Below, in pieces: positions 54,262-64,000 of a DNA stretch of 64,000 nucleotides. Source of the stretch: Pisaster brevispinus (taxonomy: Eukaryota > Echinodermata > Asteroidea > Forcipulatida > Asteriidae); assembly GCA_023634235.1 (NCBI GenBank), contig JAMKCF010000001.1:28730920-28794919 (forward strand), written 5' to 3'. Under the pieces are notes generated by a model that was not told the DNA's origin, ran no database searches, and saw nothing but the letters and a program-made list of their open reading frames with translations. Position 1 is the stretch's first letter, and each line of letters begins with the position of its first letter. The position numbers and the translations under genes are program-made.

Positions 54262-55069
54262 CTGAAAAAAAAAGGATCTGGGATATTTATAATGTCACGT
54301 ACGAGTACAATTGAACCTGCGGCAAAGGTCGGCAACAGTAGGTTGAGTAAAGTTTTTGAAAATTTTAAATGTGATCTACTTATGATAAAAAAGAAAATAT
54401 AATAATTTTTGTGTGCAGGTATCCATCATTTTTATCATCAAAACAAACAAACACACACACACACCAAAATATGCATGTACTCGGGTAAGTTCGTTCATCT
54501 TGAAATACTCATTACTAAAATGGGACGACCGAAGGAGAGCGTTACTCGCTAAACAAATAACTTTTTTAGGTGACCTTGCGATCCTGGTTTGGTAGCAACC
54601 ATCAACAGTATCCAAACGCAAGGCAGTCATCAAACAAAGCTCTTGCAAGGCCAGAATTTGACAGAGTCAGGGTTTTTAGGCTGCCAATAACCAAAATGTA
54701 GTTGCAATTGGAGAAGTAAGGAGCAGGCTTCAGAGTAATCTCATAAGTCCTCATCAGCTATTTATTAAATCAGCTTGTGGAGGAAAGGGACAAGACATTC
54801 CTAGTTTGGCAAATAGCACCTTTAACCATTCTGAGGAGTGTTAGGCTTAGTTACCGATGGGATTATAGCTTCATACACCGGGTGTATTGCGACTTTCCCG
54901 ACCTAAATAGCTCATGCAAGTGACAGTACGAAACTCACAATATTTTCGCTTTACTTTGGATAACTTACATTTGTAAGCAAATAGTACAACACGTCATTAA
55001 TTATAATACTTATTTCACAATTTCACAGAGCGGTTTTAGTTTTAGCTTTAATAGGCAGCCAAAGCTCAC

Positions 55070-55301
55070 CCAGATAATTTAAGATATGGATCTTGAAACT
55101 TGCGTCCGTTACCGATGCGCAGAAAATCATATTCCTGTTCTAAATCGAACTTCAAGAAAGTCACGACAACACGGTATCCCACTTCTGCCACCAGGAGCCA
55201 CTGGCACTGTGTTTCTTTCGGGTAATTCAGAGGCCAGCGAGGTGTAAAAATCAACTGTCTGCCCTTCTTTTTTAGCATGACCCGTCCGTGTCGGCATAAA
55301 C
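55070..55301 (-). CDS. Receptor A exon: first half of a CUB domain
   Basis: A 232-base exon entering in phase 1 and leaving in phase 2 (donor gtgagc). It encodes L-C-R-H-G-R with a P-L-N-Y-P-K-E-T-Q-C-Q-W strand and an E-Y-D-F-L-R-I-G-N-G strand. These are the N-Y-P..C.W and D-x-L-x-I-x-x-G hallmarks of a classical CUB. The second half is supplied by the exon at 54146-54261, which starts in the matching phase. Confidence 0.9.
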
Positions 55302-55861
55302 CTAAATGACAAACACAAAGATAAAACTCCATTATATATTACATTTATTACTTAGTATTATTATATTTTTTGTTTGGCTGGTGCGTAATTTTGTTTTCAA
55401 TATTGGATAAAAACTACTGTATTCATGTGGAAAAAAACTTGGGAAAGCTGTTGCTTACAACTAAGGGGTACACACTCACATATAAGTAAAATATAGTTAA
55501 AAAACAATATTATTGAAAGTATGTCACACCGACATCTTCTAGGCATATGAAGTATTTAAAAAAAGGTGCAGTCTTGTCATCAGTACACGACAACATGGTC
55601 AGCAAAGCTCACGCATCCAACCCTATGTTTAAAGTGAAACCGTTGCAGGCTTCTGGTGACTGTATCAGGCGGTGCCGTTTGTGGCTTGCAGGCACCATGA
55701 GCAGCTAGCTTTGGGTCCCAGCAGCCAACTTAAGGTCACCACAATCACAGGGCTTTGTATCCCTTTTTGTGTGATTTTCGGTGACGGCACTCATTTATGA
55801 ACGTAAGGGTTAACCTTTTGAAAGCAAAAATTCCATTAACCGAATGATTTATATTCTTTAC

Positions 55862-55975
55862 CGCAATCAAACTCATCGGAAAGGTCGGGGCAGTCATTAA
55901 TGGCGTCACATAGATTTGATTTCGAGAGGCACCCTGTTCTGGATCGACATGAAAACTGGTCTCCTTGGCAATCAT
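55862..55975 (-). CDS. Receptor A exon: LDL-receptor class A repeat
   Basis: A 114-base phase 1-1 exon encoding D-D-C-Q-G-D-Q-F-S-C through C-D-A-I-N-D-C-P-D-L-S-D-E-F-D-C. It is a textbook LDLa with the S-D-E motif. The donor is gtaaag and the acceptor atcag. Confidence 0.93.
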
Positions 55976-56164
55976 CTGATGATTTAAAAAAAACAACAAA
56001 TGCAAATGGTAATACGTTTGTTACTTCATCTCGTCATGTCCATTGGAGGAGGACTTTACCATTTCGTGTTTCGTCACTACATTTCGTTTGTTGCCGTCAC
56101 TTTTCTACAAGGTCCCAGTTTAACAAAAGCTTTGCTGAATTAAGAAAAATCTAAAACAAGTAAC

Positions 56165-56745
56165 AACATATTTATATATATGTTTTTCAATTTCATTAAT
56201 TAATTCGGCGTTTTCATTACGTCGGTTTTTTAATTTCACAATTCGTTTCGAAAATTTGACCATTCTGTTCGGCATTATTACTACATTGTTCGAAAATTTG
56301 ACCGTTCTGATCGGCAATTTTACCATTCTGTTCCTCAATGTTATCGTTTAAGTTTGCAATTTTCCATTTAACATAGCATGTTAACATTTCATTTGGCTTT
56401 TTAGCATCGACAAATCCATAATTAAAACGAAATAGTAATGAACGAAAACAGTAAAACAAAGTAGTAATGCGAGAACAAAGACCAGATCCTTCCAAATAAC
56501 GCCAATTCGCTATATTACATACTAATTATTTCATGCAGAATTGAATAATAAAACTGCCAAATGTTGTAAAAAAAGGGGGCCAAACAGAATAAAGGACCAC
56601 TGTCGAATTGAAAGGTATATTATATTTCGAAATAGCAAAATTGCCGAATGGGATGTCAACGTGCTAAACGAAATGTCAACAATTAATGAAAAAACAAATG
56701 CCAACGGTAAAATTGCCGAACAGTAAAACGGAATCATGGTGAAGT
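56165..56745. repeat. Degenerate short-motif array, inverted halves
   Basis: Minus strand 56217-56360 repeats variants of gccgaacagaatggtcaaat. Plus strand 56530-56740 repeats the same idea (aaaattgccgaacagtaaaa). It lies in the receptor A intron between two LDLa exons. Confidence 0.55.
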
Positions 56746-56841
56746 TGTTAAACGAGAAATGAGTTTAAACAAACTAATTTGATGTATCTACATGAAGTTA
56801 CTGCGCTGTTTTACAAGTGTGAATTATCATGATACCCTTAC

Positions 56842-56952
56842 CACAACCAAATTCATCCTCTTTCTCAGGGCAGTCTCCCCATCCGTCACACACTGCTGAC
56901 TCAGGAACACATCTTGGATCCGAGGTGCATGAAAACTCATCCTCAGCACATT
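56842..56952 (-). CDS. Receptor A exon: LDL-receptor class A repeat
   Basis: A 111-base phase 1-1 exon starting E-C-A-E-D-E-F-S-C and ending C-D-G-W-G-D-C-P-E-K-E-D-E-F-G-C. All six LDLa cysteines and the acidic calcium-site residues are present. The donor is gtaagg and the acceptor follows a short pyrimidine-poor tract ending in ag. Confidence 0.92.
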
Positions 56953-57558
56953 CTAAAACATAAAAATAAAATAAAAATATTCTTTAAATTGTTTGTGTTT
57001 CATCATAAATCGAAGTAAACCAAGCTTTTCAGTTTTTTTTCCTGACTCATGTAAAAGAATGTAACATAGTCGCCCGGCAAAAAAAAAATCGTTTACATGC
57101 TGCCCTAGGTAACAAGCTAACATTAGTTAAAATATTGAGATCTTTATAAAAATTTGACAAAATGTTTCTCAAAAATCGACTAAAAAGCTGCACAATTTAA
57201 GAGATTCTCTTGAAGCGAACGCATTTTCTTTGACTGCTGATTAATCCAGCCATGAATATTTCGAAACGTTACGGAGCCTTGTGACAGTCAACAAGAAGTA
57301 GGAAAATGAAGATGCAGAAAAGAATTACGAAATAACATACAATAAACTAAGTAAATAAATAGATGCAAATAAAGTACAAATAATCACATAAATCAGAAGC
57401 AAATAGTATAATAATTGTATAACTGCAAAATAGTAGCGTGTTCACTCAATTTGTTTTTCTCTCTATCGGAATATTATTTATCTTCCATTTAACGAATGAC
57501 ATAACAACAACTGCGAATACATGTGCTGTTGATTGTATTCGTACCGGGCAAGCCTTAC

Positions 57559-57930
57559 CATTTACGATGTACTGCCTGACGTTGATTCTTGTGGTATTGT
57601 ATATTTTATGCGACGGATAGCCAAAATCCCAAAAGCTGCAATCGGTTTTCCTTATCCATATTGAAGGTCCACTCAATGAAATAATTGGCGGGAAAGACCA
57701 AATGTACGGATAGTTTAACGGCGTTGAAATCACCCTGGTTATGTTCCCAGCTGAGAAAGCGCCCTCACCGATGGCAACTTTGCAGTAAGGGAGTTCAGTG
57801 ATATTCAGCTGCAATCTGAACCCCGGATCAGAGGTCATCAGCCACATGCATACTAGCCCTCCGTCGACTTGTTGGATAAAAGAATACGGGGTATCGACGG
57901 TTGTTCGTATTGTTTCATTTGCACATAAAT
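57559..57930 (-). CDS. Receptor A exon: CUB-like domain
   Basis: A 372-base phase 1-1 exon (acceptor ..attccag, donor gtaagg), about 124 residues. It starts D-L-C-A-N-E-T and has the C-M-W-L-M-T-S core shared with the CUB-like exons of the neighbouring gene. Several N-glycosylation sequons are present (NET, NIT, NTT). The domain has the length and exon phase of a CUB but lacks an obvious calcium-binding Asp/Tyr set, so it is called CUB-like. Confidence 0.8.
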
Positions 57931-58653
57931 CTGGAATAAATAGTGATGAAGATTATGGTTTTATTTTAGCAAATAATGTGCCTGTCAAGGTTACATGTCG
58001 AGTCGGTGATTTCTTTTGTCCACGTAATTGGGGAAAAAAAGATAATAAAAAAAATAAAAAAATAATTGTAAAAGTTTCAGCTGAAAACAATGAATATGTT
58101 TTCTTAAAAAAACAGCATCAAACGGCCAGCAGCATTTTAACACGAATGTTCACGATTAGCGAGGTGACATAAACCCTCAACAATCTGAGAAACGATTGAC
58201 GCATAGATAGTTTCCCAGATTCAAATATTTTGGGGTAAAACATTATCCAAACCATTTTACTTCGTAGGAGATCTCTTCTTAACAATTTAAGATACTATCA
58301 AGAGCTTGAAGTGCCTCCCAACAAGAAATTATTGTCCTTATTGCCATTAATGTTTGGGTGGTTACCTAGTTCGAACCTTTAATTTGCTGTTACATTTGCA
58401 AGCACACATGTATACTTTGTTTTACATCCACGTAGGATTTACTTATAAAAATGACAGTCGGCGTACCAAGAGGGGTGAAAAGGTTCGTTTTGGAATACTA
58501 GGTCTTGAAGTTCAATGTAGGCGTGTCCTGACTGAGCGAATAAGAACACTGGACTCAGGATTCGATGACGCAGCCTTAGCCGAAGCTGTGTCCACCAATT
58601 AGGACATGGCCTAAAGGTCTAAAGGTCATTGGTTATAACTGGTTGATTCTTAC

Positions 58654-58764
58654 CGCAGTACAGCTCGTCAGTCATGTCGTCACAGTTTATCTTCCCGTCA
58701 CATCTCTGATACCTCGGAATACAGTCTCCTGATGCGCATTCGTACTGATGGGCACCACAGCCGC
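58654..58764 (-). CDS. Receptor A exon: LDL-receptor class A repeat
   Basis: A 111-base phase 1-1 exon (acceptor ..atctag, donor gtaag). It encodes six cysteines with the signature C-D-G-K-I-N-C-D-D-M-T-D-E-L-Y-C. It follows the 60269 LDLa exon, so receptor A has two LDLa repeats in a row before the next CUB-like domain. Confidence 0.92.
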
Positions 58765-58848
58765 CTAGATAGTTTTAAATTGAGGAATTCTTAGATTTCA
58801 AAATAATTCAAGGAAATCCATCAGAATTGTCAGAAAGCTTCAATATAA

Positions 58849-59291
58849 TAATAATAATAATAATATATTGTATTTATATAGCGCCTACTGCAGCAGGCCA
58901 ACCTCTAAGCGCTTAACATTCAGTATTTCCTGCAAGATATTTGGGGCTACGTTTGAAGTATGAGACCTACTCCTTTACATAGCACCTTGTAATGGTTTAC
59001 AAGGTGCTGCGGCGCAATATGCAACCGATCAAACCAGGAACACCGGGGCGGACCCCTTCTCTTTTCGATAAGTGCACTGGGTTCTTTTTCGCGCGTTACA
59101 CAACACACGGGACCAACGGCTTTACGTCCCATCCGAAGGGCGAAGTAATCATGGTTAAGTGTCTTGCTTAAAGACCCAAGTGTCACGACCGGGGCTCGAA
59201 CCGGGGCTCGAACCCACACTCGAACCCACACTCTGCTGATCAGAAACACCAGAGCTTGAGTCCAGTGATCTTATCCACTCGGCCACGACAT
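58849..59291 (-). repeat. tRNA-Leu-like SINE with a LINE-type tail
   Basis: On the minus strand it begins with a class II tRNA-like head (box A TGGCCGAGTGG at about 59275-59285, anticodon-like CAA, box B GGTTCGAGCCC). It ends with tagcgcttagaggtt ... gcgctatataaatacaat and an ATT repeat at 58849-58873. The box B-like element is present several times. It lies in the receptor A intron between LDLa exons 58764 and 60269. Confidence 0.8.
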
Positions 59292-59439
59292 ACGTACGTT
59301 CATACATCGAAGAGGTATCAATAACGGGGAATGTACGTGAATCCACTGACGTGCAAGCATCGTCCAATGACACTTCCATTACTTTTCATTTGAACGTTGC
59401 ATCACATGGCGTTGATAGTTGAGTCTCTTACCGTTTGTG

Positions 59440-59950
59440 CCAACAACAACACATAGTTCCGTTGTGCCGTCACATTATCGTGTCGTGCAATTAGGTCTGA
59501 TCCATTTTGTCCGACAAGTCAATCTGTCCGAACCATTGTGACCAACAAAACAGTAGGTCAGATCCATTGTGTCCGGTAAAATATTTGTCCAACCATTGTT
59601 GACAAACTACACACACCCACACACTGTATTTTGTCCTGTCCAGTGTGTTCAACAAACCTGGATTATGTCCAGTCCATTTTTGCCGACAAAGTCCGATCCA
59701 CTGTGTCAGACCAACCCGGATTACGTCCATTGTATTTTGTCTGACAGAACCTTCCGTCCAACCCATTGTGTCCGACAAACTATTATGTGTAATTTATTTT
59801 GTGCGACAAACCACAATGTCCGACAACCATCATCAATTGTGTCCGGGTAGACCTCGACTTTTGCCTTGCGTTAAACTAACCACTTTTTTTCTTAGCATTT
59901 TGTACGACAAGCGTTAATATTGCTCGACATTTTAGTTCGTGTCGGGCATA
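59440..59950 (+). repeat. Degenerate array of a tgtccgacaa motif
   Basis: Variants of ccattgtgtccgacaaac recur roughly every 25-50 bases across about 500 bases, with irregular spacing. Two overlapping 90-codon plus ORFs and one minus ORF are side effects. Confidence 0.7.
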
Positions 59951-60268
59951 TTAAGTACGCTGCAGGTTTTCCTTTCATTGTGTCTTCCCTTACAAAGACT
60001 TAAGCAATCAGTAAAAATCGTTTCAAATTGGTCGATAACGTTTCTCAAATTAGCGATGTTTTGTGTACGTAGCTTTACTTTGTGGAAGTGCACGATGTGC
60101 TAAGTTGTATGACCAACCCAAAGTAAGAACATGCTCGTTGGTTGACAACTTTTTCTCGCACATCGTAGTTTGAAAATAAGTACCGGTAGTGATCATAGAA
60201 AGGAAGAAACAAATTATTAACAGAGGAATATCAATGAAAAAAAAAAAAAATTACAACTAGCACCTCAC

Positions 60269-60379
60269 CACATCCTAACTCGTCTTCGTGAGCAGCGCAG
60301 TGTCTCTTTCCATCACAAAGAGAAGATGTGTTAACGCAATGTAAACCAGAAGGGCATGAAAACTCTTCAACGTCACAAC
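60269..60379 (-). CDS. Receptor A exon: LDL-receptor class A repeat
   Basis: A 111-base phase 1-1 exon with acceptor ..ttttcag and donor gtgagg. It encodes one complete LDLa module with six cysteines, ending C-D-G-K-R-H-C-A-A-H-E-D-E-L-G-C. The D/E residues near the end form the usual calcium cage of this family. It joins the preceding CUB-like exon through a shared glycine codon. Confidence 0.9.
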
Positions 60380-60769
60380 CTGAAAACGAAATAAACGGGG
60401 AAACTTCCTCTTACCACATGCACAAAGAAAAACACACAGCGCAAACTCTTTTCTTCGAAACTGTTCTGCACTGTACATTGTTTAGGTGTAGATAATTGTA
60501 AATGTTCGTTTCGTCGAAAGTGACAATAAGTTCAAATTTCAAAAGTTCATGTCTTATTACGAAATAGTTTTGCCTTTACACTTATACTAAAGCGGACGTG
60601 TCATTGTACTTTCTGTTATTAACATTGTTATTATTAGTAGTAGTAGTATTATGATTTTGATTATTATTATTATTACAATCAAGCCGTCAATAACCTATAT
60701 CATTTGCAGATGATTTAATAACCCGCTCTCTCTGCGGGTCCCCTCCTCCTCCTCTTGCCTTTGCTCCTC

Positions 60770-61240
60770 TTAAGGGGATGCGGCTTTTTAATATTAAATA
60801 GCTAGTCATGAACCACAAGGGAAACTGACTGGGAAATTTTATTTAAATAGTTTGGGTTTGAACAAAGAAAAATTGACTGGAGCGGGACTTGAACCAACGA
60901 CCTCCGGATTAACGTACCGGCGCTCTACCAACTGAGCTATCCAGCCCTATGTTGGCGGTCTCCCTATTAGTCAATATCTTTGTTCGGGGTGCCAGTCAGA
61001 AGCCATACAACCGTTAACTGCCGTGTAGCCAGGGATCACACCCACGTTTACGATTCAACCTGGGAAGCGGCAGCCACGGGATCACCTTAAGGGGATGCGA
61101 CTTTTTAATATTAAATAGCTAGTCATGAACCACAAGGGAAACTGACTGGGAAATTTTATTCAAATAGTTCGGGTTTGAACAAAGAAAAATTGACTGGAGC
61201 GGGACTTGAACCAACGACCTCCGGATTAACGTAAATTGTA
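60770..61240 (-). repeat. Inverted tRNA-Asn-like SINE units
   Basis: A complete tRNA-like part lies at 60874-60946 on the minus strand. A second unit (from about 61085) is cut off inside its tRNA-like part at about 61232 by a short TA run. Both are inverted relative to the two plus units that follow. Confidence 0.8.
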
Positions 61241-61249
61241 TATATATAT

Positions 61250-61800
61250 GATCCCGTGGCTGCCGCTTCCCAGGTTGAATCGTAAACGTGGGTGTGATCC
61301 CTGGCTACACGGCAGTTAACGGTTGTATGGCTTCTGACTGGCACCCCGAACAAAGATATTGACTAATAGGGAGACCGCCAACATAGGGCTGGATAGCTCA
61401 GTTGGTAGAGCGCCGGTACGTTAATCCGGAGGTCGTTGGTTCAAGTCCCGCTCCAGTCAATTTTTCTTTGTTCAAAACCCGAACTATTTAAATAAAATTT
61501 CCCAGTCAGTTTCCCTTGTGGTTCATGACTAGCTATTTAATATTAAAAAGTCGCATCCCCTTAAGGTGATCCCGTGGCTGCCGCTTCCCAGGTTGAATCG
61601 TAAACGTGGGTGTGATCCCTGGCTACACGGCAGTTAACGGTTGTATGGCTTCTGACTGGCACCCCGAACAAAGATATTGACTAATAGGGAGACCGCCAAC
61701 ATAGGGCTGGATAGCTCAGTTGGTAGAGCGCCGGTACGTTAATCCGGAGGTCGTTGGTTCAAGTCCCGCTCCAGTCAATTTTTCTTTGTTCAAAACCGAA
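61250..61800 (+). repeat. Two tandem tRNA-Asn-like SINE units
   Basis: tRNA-like parts at 61387-61459 and 61705-61777, spacing 318 bases. Each reads GGCTGGATAGCTC ... TCCAGTCA with GTT at the anticodon position, C at base 33, and mismatches at 31-39 and in the T-stem. The near-identical units suggest recent spread or tandem duplication. Confidence 0.8.
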
Positions 61801-61872
61801 CTATTTAAATAAAATTTCCCAGTCAGTTTCCCTTGTGGTTCATGACTAGCTATATATATATATATATATATA

Positions 61873-62375
61873 ATTAGTAGGGGAGATGGCCTTAGCTTTC
61901 GATCCAATCCGGACCTTCGTCAGAGGCATAAACAAGAACAAACACAAACATATCCATTTATAGCAAAAAGAGGAGCAAAGGATTAAGGGAGAGTATCCAG
62001 AAAAAAGCGGGAAAATATAGCCAATCAGAGTTGTAAATTTACTGGCTAAGAACCAATAAGAGTGAAGAGGTGAGAAGAAAGGATGGTCAGTGTCAAAGGC
62101 TGGATCACTGGACCATAAAGGTGGTACTGCATTGTAGGTATTACAATGCGGGAAGCATGAAAGGGTAGGATTAGAGGGCAAGCCACATAAGAAAATGCAA
62201 CTAACAATAGGAGGCAAGATCAAAGTAATTATAGAAAAAAAGAATCAGTGTAAGAAGTTAAAACTAAGCAAGAGGAACCTGCAGAGAGAGCAGGTTATTA
62301 ATTCCTCTGCAGAGGGAATGGGTTATTGACAGGTTGATTTTTTCAAAACTTTTTGAGAGAGAGAAAAAAGAAGGG
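61873..62375 (-). mobile_element. Penelope family 1 terminal repeat (minus)
   Basis: Near copy of 31634-32300 after a (TA)n run at 61851-61872. The hammerhead-like core at 61889-61927 is intact. It is cut at about 62375 and followed by another TA run and an inverted copy. Confidence 0.85.
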
Positions 62376-62410
62376 TTCATGACTAGCTATACTATATATA
62401 TATATATATA

Positions 62411-62945
62411 CGCTTTTTTCTCTTGCTTACTTACTTACTTGTTTCATTTACATGTTCCCTTAACATGGTCCATTTCTACACTTCTTTTTTCTCTCTCTCA
62501 AAAAGTAAAAAAAAAATCAACCTGTCAATAACCTATTCCCTCTGCATAGGATTTAATAACCCGCTCTCTCTGCAGGTTCCTCTTGTCTAGTTTCAACTTA
62601 CTACTGATTCTGTTATTCTATAATTACTTTGATCTTGCCTCCTTTTGTTAGTTGCATTTTCTTATGTGGCTTGACCTCAAATCCTACCCCTTTCATGCTT
62701 CCCGCATTGTAATACCTACAATGCGGTACCTTTATAGGTCCAGTGATCCAGCCTTTCACACTAACCATCCTTTGTCCTCACTTCTTCACTCTGATTGGCT
62801 ACCTTTTCCTGCTTTTTCTGGATACTCTCCCTTAATCCTTCGTTCCTCTTTTTGCTATAAATGGATATATTTGTGTTTGATCTTGTTTATGCCTCTGATG
62901 AAGGTCCGGTCTGGATCGAAAGCTAAGGCCATCTCCCCTACTAAT
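62411..62945 (+). mobile_element. Penelope family 1 terminal repeat (plus)
   Basis: Inverted relative to 61873-62375. It ends with the hammerhead-like core at 62891-62929 (CTGATGA version), followed by ctactaatt and a (TA)n run at 62946-62959. Confidence 0.85.
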
Positions 62946-62965
62946 TATATATATATATACGGGCT

Positions 62966-63345
62966 CTTCCTACAATATCAAGACCGACTCCCTATGTAGC
63001 ACACCCAATGTGGTCTATGTTATATCTTGTAAAAGATGTGGACTACAGTATGTGGGAGAGACTAAGACCAAACTCAGTCTTCGCTTTGTGAACCATGTCT
63101 CTTCCATAAAGACCAAGAAACTGTACCCCGTCTCCATCCACTTCAACAGCCTTAATCACAGCGTCAAAGATGTTGAACTCATCGTGATTGAGGCTTGCAA
63201 AGGTGACGACACACAACGCAAACTCAGAGAATCACACTGGATTCACCAACTCAAGACAGTCCAACCCTTTGGACTTAACGTAAACACCGGTGTTAAATAT
63301 ATCCCCATCACACTCCTTCCACCTTTGCTTGTTTTTTTCTTCGAT
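62966..63345 (+). pseudogene. GIY-YIG end of Penelope family 1 ORF
   Basis: Plus strand: V-V-Y-V-I-S-C-K-R-C-G-L-Q-Y-V-G-E-T through N-V-N-T-G-V-K, matching residues from about 725 to the end of the 836-codon ORF with a few substitutions. It starts abruptly after a TA run, so only the endonuclease remains. The original stop is changed and the frame runs on to about 63354. Confidence 0.88.
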
Positions 63346-63630
63346 ATAAAATAAATACAATAACTGTAAATGTGGCTTAGAATGTGTACACTAATTAAGA
63401 CAACCGATACCTGAGCTTCATTTGTGTACAATGTTTGGAACTAAGATTAGCGCTTCCTTCGAATTAGGTTAATTACATCCATGGATGCGTACGGACACAT
63501 TTAGTCGGCAAACGCCATAGAGAAGGCAGACTTGGCAGACGCATAAATACGTGGGATCCGCCTTCGCATAATGTAAGTCTACATTTACACCAATTAAAAT
63601 TAGCTACGTTGAAAACAGCAACATACTTAC

Positions 63631-64000
63631 CGGTTATGTTATACACACTTGTAACAATTTGTATTCTTTGCATTTTCGAATAAATGTTCAATCTTTCGAC
63701 TGTTATCCAAACTGAAGGGGCATCAGCAGACAGCCCCAAAGGTAGTAAACTCTGGTCACTTATTACTGCAATCGGCTCTCCATGCGAAGGATCGACACCA
63801 CTCCTGATTTTTAACGTAAACAAGTTTGCATCGAATTCGATAATCTTGATTCGAACTCGACTACCTGGCGGCTCCGTGAATATCCATATACACTCTTCGT
63901 CTAGTTTGTTGGTATTCGAATTTTTGAACATAGACACAATGGTGTTATTCGGAATTGATTCCGACGTTCCCGGATAAACAACAAAGTAAGGAACACCATT
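63631..64000 (-). CDS. Receptor A exon: CUB-like domain (5' end outside window)
   Basis: Open minus-strand frame from the window edge to a GT donor (gtaagt) at 63630, ending phase 1 with the residues Y-N-I-T-G. No acceptor AG is visible before base 64000, so the exon is incomplete. It contains a C-I-W-I-F-T-E-P core followed by alternating hydrophobic strands, as in the C-x-W strand of CUB domains, and several N-x-S/T sites. The classical second cysteine pair and the calcium-site acidic cluster are not evident, so this is a divergent CUB-like fold by inference. Confidence 0.75.

Larger units (their letters stand above)
42868..64000 (-). other. Gene model A: CUB/LDLa/LRR seven-transmembrane receptor, 5' end beyond the window
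   Basis: Eighteen exons can be joined from right to left with GT-AG borders and matching phase at every junction. Order: CUB-like, LDLa, LDLa, CUB-like, LDLa, LDLa, CUB (two exons), CUB, LDLa, LDLa, LRR cap, five LRR exons, 7TM exon. Coding sequence in the window is about 3.8 kb, or more than 1,200 residues. Module borders fall at phase 1 in the CUB/LDLa part and phase 2 in the LRR part, the usual pattern for exon shuffling. The LDLa-LRR-7TM end matches type-C LGRs (RXFP1/2 relaxin receptors, mollusc GRL101). The added CUB domains make the ectodomain much larger than in RXFP. It should sit in the plasma membrane and bind an extracellular ligand. The ligand cannot be read from sequence. The signal peptide must lie beyond 64000. 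Confidence 0.88.

Noticed and set aside
54262..54335. Open frame extending the CUB exon to 54335
   Set aside because: Using the AG near 54320 gives a phase conflict with the exon ending at 55070; the polypyrimidine acceptor at 54262 resolves it and gives a better CUB.
61387..61777. Functional tRNA-Asn genes
   Set aside because: C instead of T at position 33, stem mismatches and repeated SINE-like flanks in at least five places argue for a tRNA-derived SINE.

Overview
This window looks like an animal nuclear chromosome. Genes are split by GT-AG introns with strictly matching phases, exons encode metazoan extracellular modules (CUB, LDL-receptor class A, leucine-rich repeats, 7TM), and most of the rest is retrotransposons, DNA transposons and tRNA-derived SINEs. 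The mix suggests a marine invertebrate deuterostome, perhaps an echinoderm. That placement is an inference, and no diagnostic marker gene was found.

Host genes. Two genes of similar design lie head-to-tail on the minus strand. The upstream gene enters past base 64000 and ends at 42868. I could thread 18 exons with continuous phase: CUB-like, 2 LDLa, CUB-like, 2 LDLa, CUB (split over two exons), CUB, 2 LDLa, an LRR N-terminal cap, five LRR exons and one large exon with all seven transmembrane helices. It is a type-C leucine-rich-repeat GPCR (relaxin receptor / GRL101 class) with an enlarged ectodomain, and its D-R-Y arginine is replaced by cysteine. The downstream gene starts at 24337 with a signal-peptide exon, then has a roughly 19 kb transposon-filled intron, three CUB-like exons and an LDLa exon, and runs off the left edge. 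It is probably a tandem paralogue.

Mobile DNA. The first intron of the downstream gene (5.0-24.3 kb) holds a foldback Penelope-type repeat, a decayed tyrosine-recombinase (DIRS/Ngaro-like) element (8.8-11.7 kb), an intact L2/CR1-like LINE ORF (12.5-15.6 kb), a Helitron remnant (16.4-17.6 kb), a TTAA-flanked MITE, and a near-identical 1.7 kb tandem duplication (19.7-23.2 kb). The intergenic stretch (24.4-42.8 kb) holds a periodic repeat family and a nested cluster of Penelope-like elements (30.3-37.6 kb), one with an intact 836-codon RT/GIY-YIG ORF. The introns of the upstream gene carry further Penelope copies, MITEs, SINEs and simple repeats.

The most interesting signals are the chimeric receptor pair and hammerhead-ribozyme cores in the terminal repeats of at least two, perhaps three, Penelope families. 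One of these can be drawn completely, with all three stems and a canonical core, in three copies.
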